Assembly (NCBI RefSeq): GCF_023053635.1
Contig: NC_086171.1
Location: 51,439,538 to 51,503,537 of the forward strand
Direction of reading: 5' to 3'
Length of the DNA: 64,000 nt
From: Elgaria multicarinata webbii
Taxonomy: Eukaryota; Chordata; Lepidosauria; Squamata; Anguidae
Both the position numbers and the translations under genes were made by a program. Positions 46,731 through 57,412 of the stretch are shown one piece after another. Under the pieces are notes generated by a model, which saw only the letters and a program-made list of their open reading frames with translations, made no database searches and was not told the origin of the DNA. Positions within the stretch are counted from its first letter, which is position 1, and the number at the start of each line of letters is the position of its first letter.

Positions 46731-47230
46731 TCACACCAGCGTTATACTGTGCAATCACTGCAAATTGTGTGCAAAGGACTCTGAAGTTTTCCAGCTTATA
46801 ATCTGCTTTGATTGCGAAGTACTCCCATGCATCCTGCTTTAATTGTGCTTCTTAGCCAAAAGAAGCGTGGTATTTTACTACCCCTTTAAGAGCAAATCTT
46901 TTGTTGTTCTCCAAGCGGCCACTGGGACGCAGGAGGATGATTTGATACGTTTAAACTACAAATTAAACAAATCCTTACATCTGCGTAAGTTTTAAAGATA
47001 AAGACATTAAAATTGGCACAGTAATAGATATTAAGAAGGGCTTTCAGCATACCAAATTTGAATCGGATTGGGTCATCCGTTGAGTTTTTACATTTCTCCC
47101 CCCCGCCCAAACCCTTTTCCTGGCATGCAAAGGATCTTAGGAGTGCTGCCACCTGGGGTGTGATTTAGCTAACAACAACTTTACGCTATGGGGATAATTC
47201 GAGGGAAACGGGTACATGGGATGAAGCTTT
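46731..47230. mobile_element. Second DNA transposon inside the same SINE
   Basis: The ends GCTTCATCACACC and GGGATGAAGC are inverted, and the flanking SINE repeats TGGGA on both sides. Interior: AT-rich left half, then AATCCTTACATCTGCG. No ORF of note. Superfamily unclear; the short flank duplication could be part of 8 bp. Confidence 0.5.
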
Positions 47231-47265
47231 GGGACTCAGGAGATCAGGGTTCTAGTCCCCACTCA

Positions 47266-47401
47266 GGCCATTTCTACACCTGCCGTTTCCCCCGGGATCA
47301 TCACAGGATCATCCCTGTGCATCCAAATGACACACGGGGGATCCCGGGAGCAGGCAGGGATGATCATTTTCCTGGGATAATCCTTAGGTGTAGAAAGAGC
47401 C
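47266..47401. mobile_element. Harbinger-like MITE, family 1 (136 bp)
   Basis: TIRs GGCCATTTCTACACC / GGTGTAGAAAGAGCC, flanked by TCA (47263-47265, 47402-47404). Core CATCCAAATGACACACGGGG. Inserted in the SINE B-box region. Confidence 0.75.
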
Positions 47402-47530
47402 TCAGAACTGAAGCTCAATGGGTGACTTTGGGCTAGTCACTCACTCTCAGCCTAAGCCACCTTACAGGGTTGATGTGAGGTTAAAAAGGAGAAGAAGGAG
47501 ATTATGTAAGCTGCCTTGGGTTCCTTGCAA

Positions 47531-47929
47531 GAGGAAAAAAAGGCCTAATATACCTACAATAATAAAACAAGATATATAAATAACGTCAATGAAAATTATG
47601 AAAATTTGTCACAACTGTACATGTAAAAAAAGGAAGTAGTTACAGACGTTCGCAACAGTAACATTACTGATACCAGGGAGTTTCAGAGACTGGTTTAAGG
47701 CTCAGATCCTGGTTAACTTTAATCTCAGTTAACTTTGGCACCAATTAACTGCTTAACCATGGTAAGAGGGGACAGGATACAAGGAGGGGGTACATGTTCT
47801 TCTGAATGATAGCTCCTAACTGGAAGTCAGCATTATGTCCTTATCTATCCCATTCTGTGGTCCCTTAAGGTTCGCAGGGCAAGCTGGTAGCATCCAATGG
47901 CAGTCAGAACAAGGCAAGAAGAAAACTGA
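47531..47929. other. Unassigned DNA
   Basis: No feature recognised. Confidence 0.4.
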
Positions 47930-48070
47930 GGCCGTAGTTAGACCTAAGGTTTATCCCAGGATTGTCCTGGGGTCAAACCTGTTCATCTAAGTTCCACACA
48001 GGGCATCCAGCGCTCAGGCAGGGACGAACCCGGGATGATCCTGGGATAAACCTTAGGTCTAGCTACGGCC
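47930..48070. mobile_element. Harbinger-like MITE, family 1 (141 bp)
   Basis: TIRs GGCCGTAGTTAGACCTAAGG / CCTTAGGTCTAGCTACGGCC, flanked by TGA (47927-47929, 48071-48073). Confidence 0.75.
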
Positions 48071-48984
48071 TGAATCTTGGATAGCACCAGGTGGATCCTG
48101 CTGGATGGAACTCTCTCCTACTACAATAGGAGAATGTTGTCTCAACAAAGAGCTAAAGCCTGTATGTAGGCTGACAAGACCTATAGTGTGGACAGCTCCT
48201 CCCCTCCAAAAGAAACTGATTGGACTGTTAAAGGGCCCTTGCCTGGTTTTGTAACCGGAGATTTCTACGAAGCTGCATAGATAAAGGTTCTGCCAGGGAC
48301 TCATCCTCAGAGTCAGAAGATGTTGGCAGGACTGTGTCCTCTTATCCTACCCCTGAGGAAGTAGCCTATGCTTCATCCTCATCAGAACTCTTTGCTGCAC
48401 ACTGGAAGGTCCAGGACTGGGGTGGGGGGGTCATGAGAGTATCAAATTAATGAGACCTTGGGAGAATGAGGTCAATCAGCCTCCAATAACTCACTACACT
48501 AATAAAACTGCAGTATTCTGAATGTCTATGGTTTGTGATAAGAAAAATCAAGTCTTTTTCTGCTGAAACTATGACATAATTAGACTCGCTCAGACCCAAT
48601 ATTCAAATAGCCCTGCAGTTTTAAAATCTTTATGAACTGATTAACAACCGCAACAGACCATAAACCCTAGTACAGGTCACTTCATAAACCACCTTATTGC
48701 TTCTTGCACATGTCCTGGGTACTTTCAGTACCAGTCAGCGTAGTACTCAGAGGAGGAAAGCTCTTTCAAAGGAGCTTAACAAGGGGGCTTAACTAAAAAG
48801 CCTTTGGTACACTGTTGCTTTCCCACTCTCTACATCTAAGTGATATCTGTGTAGGAAAAGTACACAGCATAGTGTTTTGGAATGGACACACACATTGGGT
48901 GCTTGCAATTTATGCTTATTATGCAATTGCCTTGCCACATTCATGGGAGTGGGGGAGAGAATGTCATCATCAATTTGCAGCCCT
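48071..48984. other. Unassigned DNA, possible LTR-like segment
   Basis: 48290-48440 (GACTCATCCTCAGAGTCAG…GGTCATGAGAG) recalls the start of the LTR at 35728-36255 read inverted. Too weak to call. Otherwise nothing. Confidence 0.25.
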
Positions 48985-49151
48985 CAAATGTTTTCTCAGA
49001 ATAGTTGTTTTTAAATGGATAGTGTCTGTTTTTGTTTGTATTTTATGCTTTTTATGGTTTTAAATTTTGTATATTTCTTTTTAATGTTCACTGTTTTTAA
49101 CTTTTGTAAGCCGCCCAGAGAGCTTTGACTACGGGGCGGTATATAAATGTA

Positions 49152-49212
<61 letters not shown>
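48985..49212 (+). mobile_element. L2 LINE 3' tail with (AAT)n
   Basis: AGAATAGTTGTTTTTAAATG, TTTTAAATTTTGTATATTTC, AAGCCGCCCAGAGAGCTTTG, GGGGCGGTATATAAATG, then about 20 AAT units (49152-49212). Same 3' UTR as 2686-3230. Confidence 0.8.
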
Positions 49213-50850
49213 GCAGCTTCCATCCCTTTTCTTACCTGAAAAAAAAACATTAAGGAAGAAAAGATACTTAATGGCTGCACAATTCCTTTTGACTGTTGGT
49301 ACTAGGAGCCGGGAAGCAGCCATGAGCTGCTTCCTGCGGCTCACCCAAGTGGTATGGCAAATGCCATGTGGGTGACAAACGTCATTCTTGGCCACCTGAT
49401 TATGAACAACAGAGAGTTCATCCTAGTTACCCTCCATTACCTTTGGGAGTCTGTTAGGGTGTTTCTGTTAGGAAGTAAAAAGGGCTGGCTGGTAAATAAA
49501 ACTTTATCAAGGAAATTTGTCTTGGAACCAACTAAAACCAGGGATCTTTCTAATAAGCAGTGAACGTTGAAACAACTTTTTGAAAGGCAATGCAGCAGAC
49601 TTCAAATTTCAACTCATTTGCCTTGGGTGAAGATAAATTATGCCTGGGCAAGAATCCTGGTGGCAAAGCTGATACACGAAAGAGTGATGAGGACAGCCAA
49701 AGCAATTTTAATTTGTGGTTATGACTCTCTCCATATTTGGTCTAAATAAGGGGAGGAGAAAATCAGAGAGCATGGCATGTTGATGGCATGGGAATCTGTG
49801 CCATTGATATATTTGAACTTGAATGCATTAATCTTGGGAAGGTTTTGCAGTGCAAATGTGGAAGACCATTGTATATTGAGGAGCCAGTGGGGCACAGAAT
49901 TCTCCTGCCCATGTCTAGAGTGCCATCAAGCCTGTTTATTGAGCTGATGGGGCTGTAGCTATGCTAGTTCCCAGGGTGGAGGCTGCTGATGCTGTGCTCG
50001 AGCTGGTAGATAAAGACTATGAGAGAATCTCAAGGCCAGCTGAGAGCAGAGATAGAAGCTACCTGTGTTGGGCTGTCTGATTGCTGATTGTTGAGGCTGG
50101 CTGTTTTCCAGTCTACAAGAATGGAGAATGAAAGGGAGAGAACAAGGGGATAGAGTATGATTTCCTGGGACCCTCCCAATTCAGACCCTCACCATAGGGC
50201 CAGGCGATTGGAACCGTTCATAACTGCTCTTATTTGATTTATGATCTCTGATAAGAGTACAGAGTTCCCAGTCACTGAAGGAACGTATGTTTTACACTTT
50301 GAATGTAGTGCCTTGCTTTTTCTTGTTTTATTTGCCTATTTTAGCTAAACCAACTTCTCTACTTCACCCATTGGTGTGCTCATTGCTGCCGAATATCCAA
50401 AAAGAACCACTGTTTACTGGCAGTGCCCCTTTAAGACCTTCCACCAAATACTAGAGGCCAGCAGGCAGGGTCCTACTTCTCCCTCTACATAGTCACTAAA
50501 TGCATGGGGAGCGGGAAAAATGTCTACGGGGGGGGGGGGGCGGGGGGGGGGGCAAGGCACCAGCTTTACAAGGACCAAAAACAAAACAATGCTAATAAAG
50601 AACACAAATGAAAATTCATCTATGTCACAAAAAACAGCTATTTACAATTAAGGGAACAATCAAAGGAACAAAAAGCAAAATACTGAACTATTACATAACA
50701 AACATGAATTGGACTAAACAAACTAACACCATATAGAATACAAAGATGTACATAATATATATATAAAGACATAAAGATAAAACTGAAAATCTTGAATGAT
50801 TTTGTGCTTTATTAGCATTGCTTTGTTTCTAGTATGTGGGGGTTAAACCA
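49213..50850. other. Unassigned DNA with a long G tract
   Basis: 50528-50552 is G13-C-G11, a strong G-quadruplex candidate. No gene recognised in the rest. Confidence 0.45.
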
Positions 50851-51085
50851 GGGGTGGGCAACCTTTGTTTTTTTGAGGGCCACATTTCTGCATGGGTAAT
50901 CTGTTGGGGGCAGTGAGTGGAGCCAAAGTCAGAAGTGGGCAGTGCCAGTGCCAAATGTTCATGCCCTATTTTCTTTCTGCCATCACATTTTCTACGTCTG
51001 CCATACATTTTCTCCCCACACCCCTTTCTCCCCACCCAGCAGGCTGCCAGGGAAGGTACAGATTGTTCTTGCCTGAGGTCTGAAC
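50851..51085 (+). mobile_element. hAT-like element fragment
   Basis: Starts CAGGGGTGGGCAACCTTTG, a hAT-style terminus, then GAGGGCCACATTTCTGC and repeated AGTGGGCAGTGCC-type words. The second end is not found. Confidence 0.45.
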
Positions 51086-51103
51086 TGATTGTATGCAGAG
51101 TAG

Positions 51104-51506
51104 GGATGTATGGGAATTTTGCTTTTGCACAAAAAAACATGCAAGCATGCCCCATACACAACTTCAAATGTGAGCACATCTGTCAAATACATTCGTAAAT
51201 TGGCAAACACGTGCTTCCATTTGATTTGCGCAAATTTCCAAAATTTACACAAATTTCCTCTTTAGTCTGAATCAGTCCCACTTTCGTATATGGAGGAAAT
51301 GTGTGTAAATTTCGGAAACTTGCTCAAATTGAACAGGGGAAAGTTATGCAAATTTCACATGCGATTGGTGCTCAATTTGCGCAATTTCCCCATTTACGCA
51401 GAGTGGCCAGCAACTGCAAATGGGTATCAGACACAAGACAACAGTCAGGACAATGTTCACAGAATCCTGATAATTTCAACCACTGCTCATTTGCCCATCC
51501 CTAATG
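51104..51506 (+). mobile_element. DNA-transposon-like repeat with TAGGGATG ends
   Basis: Termini TAGGGATGTATGGG and GCCCATCCCTA are inverted. The inside repeats AAATTT(A/G)C(A/G)CAAATTTCC words. A relative lies inverted at 21430-21815. Confidence 0.5.
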
Positions 51507-51648
51507 TAGAGGGCTTTGCAAATTAGGCTGAGGGGCACAAAGAGAAGAAGGCATCTTAGATGTCACAATGGAGTTCTACCCTGATCCCAACCTTGAAATT
51601 GTCTTGACACATGTTCTGAACAAAAAAAACCAACTCTGCTAAGACTAA
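51507..51648. other. Spacer
   Basis: Nothing recognised. Confidence 0.4.
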
Positions 51649-52120
51649 GGCCTCAGCTAGACCTACAGGTTTAGCGTGACGGAGGGGTGGGGATCTCGCG
51701 ATATTGTTATCGCAAGCTCTCCCCGTTTACGCGCGGTGCACAACGACCTTGGAGGAACAGGACGTTGCGCCCGCCATTTTGTTTGTTTTTTTCTTAAAGG
51801 AGAAGAGCGTTTTTTTAATTTAAAACTATTTTTCCCACTCCCCCCACCCCACCCCCAATGGGCGCAGAACCCGTGCGTGGTTCTCCCAGCTCCTCGCAAG
51901 TAACCGTGAGGAGCTGGGACAAACTGCAAAGCCCGCCCACACATTCTGCAGGCTTGGGATCATCCCAAGACCGTGGAAAAAGTGGGCTATAACTGTAGGG
52001 CTATATCACAGGGAAACAGAGGGATCATCCCTCCATGCTCCCAGGATCCCCTGTGCGTCATGTGGATGCACAGGGACAATCCCGGGGTGATCCCCAGGAT
52101 ATCACCCCATCTAGCTATGT
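51649..52120. mobile_element. Harbinger-like family 1, long GC-rich form
   Basis: Left TIR GGCCTCAGCTAGACCTACAG, preceded by TAA; right end CATCTAGCTATG. Subterminal palindrome GGGGATCTCGCGATA…TTATCGCAAGCTCTCCCC (about 51688-51724). Then GCCCGCCATTTTG, inverted GAGCTGG…CCAGCTCC, and CCTGTGCGTCATGTGGATGC. Confidence 0.7.
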
Positions 52121-52675
52121 GATATGCAGTCCTCATACCCACATGGAGGCATCTCCCCATAGTCTGCATATGGGGCAATAGCAGTGGAAATGAGAAGTGA
52201 ATGTTATGGCTTGATCTACCTATGTAGCAGCAAAATATCTGAATTACAAGGTAGATAGATTTGATTTGATATATTAGATTTAAATGGGCGAGAAAGAAGG
52301 AGATAAATATGAAAGACCTGGGCTCATATCCCAGCTTGCTTTACACTCTCTCTCATATTTGGAGTCCAAAATATTTTTTTCCATGAGTCAGATTGCCTAG
52401 AGACTTGGGGATGTAGGCCTGGTATGAATGAGACATCTAAAACTATTTGTTTTGCAGGCATCGTATCACAGTGCACAATTCTCTGCTCCCTCAGTGGGAT
52501 CTAAATTTGTGGCTATGTTACTTAACGACTCTCATTTTGTTCTATTGAATGTCTCTATTTTTATACTTGACTAGAGGGCATATCTGATTTATTCAAATCT
52601 ATTACCTTTGTTTAATTGCTAATTTAAGACATGCTGGGGTATGATCCAGCCCCAATAAGCAGCCCCATTATTTTC

Positions 52676-52716
<41 letters not shown>

Positions 52717-53020
52717 TTCTACCACTAAAGTTAGATTTAAAAGTGCTTACTTTTGACCTGAATCATGGTCATTATAATTGTATTTAACTCCCCCCCCTTT
52801 TTGCTGTTGTAAATATTTGCAGGTTTTATGCTTTTTCTCTTTCCTTATCCAAGTTCTCTTCTCTCTCTCTCTCTCTGCCTTCACTGCTCTATGTTGGAGC
52901 ACTCATCAGTATTCCTTATTTAAATACCCCACAGTACCTTAAGGAAACGGAATATTGGCACCACTACAGCACCATGTACATTGATGGTGCTATATAAATA
53001 AATAATAATAATAATAATAC
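52121..53020. other. Unassigned DNA with microsatellites and a LINE tail
   Basis: (AT)n at 52677-52713, (CT)n at 52859-52876, and a plus-strand retroelement tail at 52958-53020 (ACCATGTACATTGATGGTGC, TATATAAATAAATAATAAT) matching 3283-3372 inverted. Confidence 0.55.
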
Positions 53021-54194
53021 TAAAATCTCCTCTGACTGGTATGTCGGGTTCTTCAGGAGAGCATATGCCAAGGAAGGATCCTTCAACAGCCTTATTCTAC
53101 TCCTTTGCAGAACTCTTTCATTGGATATGGTTGTGCCTAGAGACCAATTAGCAACTAAGGCATAGCTGATGAGAATATAATGAGGAAGTACAAAGAGATA
53201 TACATAGCACTAGGGAAAAGTCTGAGAGGAAGCCAGAATTTAAGAAAAGAGCTGGCGTGAAAGAAGCCTACCTTGAATCAACCCTTGATAGAATTACAGA
53301 GTGACTGAAATTGAAGACAAATAGGACAGATGTCTGCAAGGTACATTTTATACTCCAGCAGAGTGAAGCAATTGTACATTTACACTTATATGTTTTTCAC
53401 TATTGCCTCGCATCCACTCCCTTAAATCACAAATTCACTGTTCAGGGGAAACTCTAACAAAAGATTTCTATAATTATTGGTTCTGGGGCTTTCTGTTCCA
53501 ATGTGCACTTCTACATCACAAACAGACACCTGCAAGGATATAGGGTTTTTTATTTAATCAATCAAACAGGAATTTGTTGAAATAATGATGAGAAAGTAAA
53601 GGCCAACCCTTTTGCCCAGCAAGATAATAGCAACTTGAGTACTACTGTATTCTTTGCCCATCTCCACCAAACGAGACTTTCAAATCTGATAGGCAAGGCA
53701 AATATTCTACGTTGACATTTTAACTAAGGTCGTGATCCTATAGCAATCTACATGCAATTAAGTGAGATCAATGAATCATAAATCATTAGTAATCTACTTG
53801 GTGGTGGTTTAAAGCAGGAGCTGGAGGTCTGCCTCCCAGCGACTCAGAACTCTGCTCAAACAAGCACTCAGCCACCCACCCCTGCCATATGGGGTGACCA
53901 GAATTAGCTTTCCAATCCTTATTACTAGACTTACGAAGATAATATGTATGGAGCATATTCAGAATTGAAAATCTTTTTTAAAAAAATTAAAAAATTACCA
54001 CTTGATCCTCCCAGAGTGCAGGACACGGAATTGCACAAAATGAGAAGCTTGTCAACCAAGCAGTCCACCATACATGTCTGGTGGGTTACATTCACTTTGG
54101 TTGCCAGAGAGCAACTATTCAGCTACCATTCTGTATGTCCCTTCATGAGCATCTTGGCTCAAAAGACCCACATTTTGTCTGGGAAGGTGAGCAA
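53021..54194. other. Unassigned DNA with a CR1 scrap
   Basis: 54003-54031 (GATCCTCCCAGAGTGCAGG) matches the CR1 at 43436-43462. The rest is unrecognised. Confidence 0.4.
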
Positions 54195-54437
54195 GGGCTC
54201 ATTTACACCAAGCAGGATATTCCACTTTGAAAGTGGTATGAAAGCAGTATACAAAAGGCAGGTGCCACACTACTGCTTTATAGCGGTATTGCAGTGCACT
54301 GCAGGATCTACACTACTGCTTTACAGTGGTACTGAATTGCACTGACAACTTCAATACCGCTATAAAACAGTAGCGTGGCTCCTGCCTTTTATACACTGTT
54401 TTCATAGTGGAATATGCTGTTTGGTGTAGATGAGCCC
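54195..54437. mobile_element. Harbinger-like MITE, family 2 (243 bp)
   Basis: Ends GGGCTCATTTACACC / GGTGTAGATGAGCCC, flanked by CAA (54192-54194, 54438-54440). The core AGGCAGGTGCCACACTACTG is mirrored by CAGTAGCGTGGCTCCTGCC. A smaller GATCTACACTACTGC unit lies inside. Confidence 0.7.
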
Positions 54438-54497
54438 CAAGCAAGGGCAAAGAAAGAGCAAAGGGTGAGCAAGTAAGAACAAGTGAGGGCAGACTGA

Positions 54498-54981
54498 CCT
54501 ATCAGTCTAGCGGGACGAAGGGGTGAAAATCTCGCAATATTTTTATCGTGAGATCTCCCCCTCTGTTTACAAGCAGCCTGCGACGACATCGGAAGGCAAG
54601 AACGTTGCAGCCACCATTTAAAAAAAAATCTTAAAGAAGAACACACAAATGCTCGTGCACAGGAAGGTAGGTTGTTGTTTTTTTAAAAAAATTAAACTTA
54701 ATCCCCCCCCTTGATGGGCGCAGAGCTCCTGAGGAACTCTACGCTCCGTGCGTGGGTCCCGGCTCCTCGTGAGGGACCGGGACAACCCATGATGCCCGCC
54801 CACGTGTTCTGCGGTCTCAGGATCATCCCAAGCGGAAAAAGCGGGCCTAAAGTCTAGGGTGAGATCCCGGGGCAAGGGAGGGATCATCCCTCCCTGATCC
54901 CAGGATCTCCTGTGTGTCATGTGGACACACAGGGACGATCCCAGGGATCGCCCCAGGATTTTGCCCTGTCTAGCTATGGCC
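54498..54981. mobile_element. Harbinger-like family 1, long GC-rich form
   Basis: Same blocks as 51649-52120: TCTAGCGGGACGAAGGGG, palindrome AATCTCGCAATA…TTATCGTGAGATCTCC, GCAGCCACCATTT, GTGTGTCATGTGGACACAC, right end CTAGCTATGGCC followed by TAG. The left terminus is degraded. Confidence 0.65.
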
Positions 54982-55211
54982 TAGGACAAAGTGCACTTGC
55001 ACATTTCTTGCTCCATGCTGGCTGGAGATGCCAAGAGTTGTAACCCAACACATTTGGAGGACATCAAGGTTGGGGAAAACTTTTCTATATGCTAGTATGG
55101 GACTTTCTAAAGTTGTAAATATCCAACTTTTCTCCAGTTCCTGAACTAATCAAAACCACATGAAAGTATAATTCTCTCTTTCTTCCTCTCTTGTCTGCTT
55201 TTCAATGCCTG
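54982..55211. repeat. Palindromic-repeat scrap and unassigned DNA
   Basis: 55015-55085 (AGAGTTGTAACCCAACACAT, TTTGGAGGACATC) belongs to the CTTCCAGATG family. Confidence 0.4.
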
Positions 55212-55370
55212 TTTAGGGTAACCATATGGAAAGGAGGACAGGATTCCTGTATCTTTAACAGTTGTACAGAAAATGGAATTTCAGCAGGTGTCATTTGTAT
55301 GCATGCAGCACCTGGTGAAATGCCCTCTTCATCACAACAGTTAAAGCTGCAGGAGCCTTGCCTTCACAGT
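55212..55370 (+). repeat. TAGGGTGACC…GGAGGACAGG repeat
   Basis: AGGGTAACCATATGGAAAGG, TTTAACAGTTGTACAG, CAGCACCTGGTGAAATG, AACAGTTAAAGCTGCAGGAG. A half-length copy like 38865-39050. Confidence 0.65.
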
Positions 55371-55912
55371 TAACTATTGAATTGTCATTTTGTTAAACTT
55401 TCTCAATGAAACTCTTTTCCTGGAAAAGCTCTGATCTTGCTTCTGACAACTTTATGAGGGCACTCTGTTACCTTTACTAAACAATCCAAACTTGCTGACA
55501 TGATTACGTATTTGGAAAACATGCTAGTTTCTGAGCCATCTCGACAGCTGCTTGTCCTCCAGCAGACTAAAGCCAGGATTGCAGTAGGAAATGGTTCCTC
55601 TAGCTCATTTGAGTTAATTTCCCCCCCTCCCCCTGCCATTTATACTGTGGAAGCCCTTTAGAGAGCCATGTGGATTACTTCAGTTGTGAAACACACAACA
55701 TTTTTCTTCTCCTGCCACCACTCACTATTCCATGTTTTACAATTGCTTCTATATTCCTGATGTGTTAGAGCAGGAATAGGCAACGTACTGCCTGTGGACA
55801 GTAATGTCACTTCAGATACTTCCCTTCATGCCCACCAAGGGACCCTACTCTTCCCATTTTTACTTTAAATTATTTTAATATTTTCTTACTGGCAGCTAGG
55901 ATTGCTTCAAAG
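55371..55912. other. Unassigned DNA
   Basis: No feature recognised. Confidence 0.4.
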
Positions 55913-56398
55913 ATAGGGTGACCAAATGAAAGGAGGACAGGACTCCTGTAACTTTAACAGTTGCATAGAAAAGGGAGTTTCAGCAGATGTCATTCTTATG
56001 CATGCAGCACCTGGTGAAATTCCCTCTTCCTCACAACAGTTAAAGCTGAAGGAGCCCTGCCCTCTTTTGCATCTGGTCATTCTAGTATAGCTCCTGCAGC
56101 TTTAACTGTTGTGAGGAAGAGGGAACTTCACCAGGTGCTGCATGAATACAAATAACAAGTGCGAAAAGAAGGAAAACCCCATAGGGGAGTAAAAAATAAG
56201 CCAAAGACAAGTGCCAAGCACTTTAATAACCCTTTTACTAATAATATTATTGTAGAAGATTCCTTGGTTCCACCCTTGCCTTTGGCTTATTTTTTACTCT
56301 CCTTGAATACAAATGACACCTGCTAAATTTCCCTTTTCAATACAAGTGTTAAAGATTCAGAAGCCCTGTCCTCCTTTTCATATGGTCAGCCTACTTTG
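55913..56398. mobile_element. Full palindromic TAGGGTGACC element holding an insert
   Basis: The left half (ATAGGGTGACCAAATG…GGAGCCCTGCCC) is mirrored by the right half (AGCTCCTGCAGCTTTAACTG…CCTCCTTTTCATATGGTCA). The right half is interrupted by an insert between about 56143 and 56305. No coding capacity. Confidence 0.7.
56143..56305. mobile_element. Unclassified inverted-repeat insert with 11-bp flanking duplication
   Basis: TGAATACAAAT stands on both sides of the insert. Inside, GGAGTAAAAAATAAGCCAAAG is mirrored by CTTTGGCTTATTTTTTACTC. An 11-bp duplication fits retrotransposition better than cut-and-paste. A short Penelope-like piece is possible. Confidence 0.5.
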
Positions 56399-56839
56399 GT
56401 TCAATGTGAAGTGGTGGCCTCTAGCTGCTGTCACCTAAATCTCCAATGAATACCTCTGGGCTAGTTACTTGTCCTTTATAATTAGCCATGCCAGTCTTTT
56501 CCTGATTGTGTCCAGGAAATTCCCAAATTTCCAAATGGGCCCATAAGGTTGCCTCCCCGTGTTAGGACAACAAATGAACAGTTTGCCAACCCTGATTTAG
56601 AAATACTCTGAGCATGTGCAAATTTGCATTTTAAACTTACTTAAATCATAACACCTTCATGGCTACAGGAATAAAATGGAGGCCGCTGCCTTCCCATCTC
56701 TTGACTATAAAATGTTTTTAAAAATAAAAGTTGCTGCATCCTGGATTTCAGCATGGAGGAACAGCCTTAGCTGCACCACTGCTAGGGGGCACAGGCTCTT
56801 GAACCTCACCTTTGTTTTAAAAGTCTCTTGCCTCTGTAG
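56399..56839. other. Unassigned DNA
   Basis: No feature recognised. Confidence 0.4.
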
Positions 56840-57412
56840 ATGCTCCGGGTGGTTCCACATGGACTTATGGCCTAATTGGAATCTACCCAGAGAAGACCCT
56901 TCAGTGTGGTGCCCCCCTTTCTATGGAACTCCCTGCCTCTGGAGGTCAGGCAGGAGCAAATACTGTGCTGTTCCCGGCGCCTCATGAAAACAGCTTTATT
57001 CCAGGAAACCTTCCTTTATTTTATTTATTTATAACATTTTTATACTGCCCATCAGCTGAAGCTCTATGGGCAGTGCACAACCAAAAATCATAAAATATAA
57101 CAAGTACAAATTTTAAACATTAAAAAGGTAAAAAGACAATATAGAACCAGCTACATTAAAAACCAGGGAAAGCCTGTGTAAAAAGGTATGTCTTCAGGAG
57201 GTGTTTAAAAGATATTATGTTTTCCACCTCCTGAACCACACGAGGGAGGGTCCTCCAGAGGGTAGGTGCCGCCACAGACTCACCAGCTAGTTTTACTGTT
57301 ACCCTGTTGTTGTTGTTTTAAAAAAAAATTAACATGGTGTTTAATTTCTTTTATCTTTTTTGATCATTTAGATGTGGAACGGTATATAAATGCTGTAAAT
57401 AAATAAATAAGT
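56840..57412 (+). mobile_element. L2/CR1-type LINE tail split by a minus-strand L2 tail
   Basis: The left part encodes FSVVPPFYGTPCLW and CAVPGASRKQLYSRKP-like residues, the degenerate C-terminal end of an L2/CR1 RT. The right part (57306-57412) has its 3' UTR and tail (ATGTGGAACGGTATATAAATG, (AATA)n). Between them, about 57010-57305, lies a minus-strand L2 tail with ATTTTTATACTGCCCATCAG and GCTGAAGCTCTATGGGCAG. Confidence 0.6.

Larger units (their letters stand above)
45985..47530 (+). mobile_element. tRNA-type SINE split by three DNA transposons
   Basis: The SINE pieces join in order: GGTGGCATAGCAGTTAGAG (A-box-like, about 45993-46011), GGTTAGAGCATTAGACTGGG (46704-46723), ACTCAGGAGATCAGGGTTC plus TAGTCCCCACTCA (B-box-like, 47234-47265), then GGGTGACTTTGGGCTAGTC, CACTCTCAGCC, ACAGGGTTGATGTGAGG and GCTGCCTTGGGTTCC (47402-47530). 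The inverted copy at 24076-24225 shows the uninterrupted order. Inserts: hAT 46012-46703, a second element 46731-47230, MITE 47266-47401. Confidence 0.75.

Noticed and set aside
48290-48440. Second LTR of the 35728-36255 family
   Set aside because: Only a loose resemblance over a short stretch, without definable ends.
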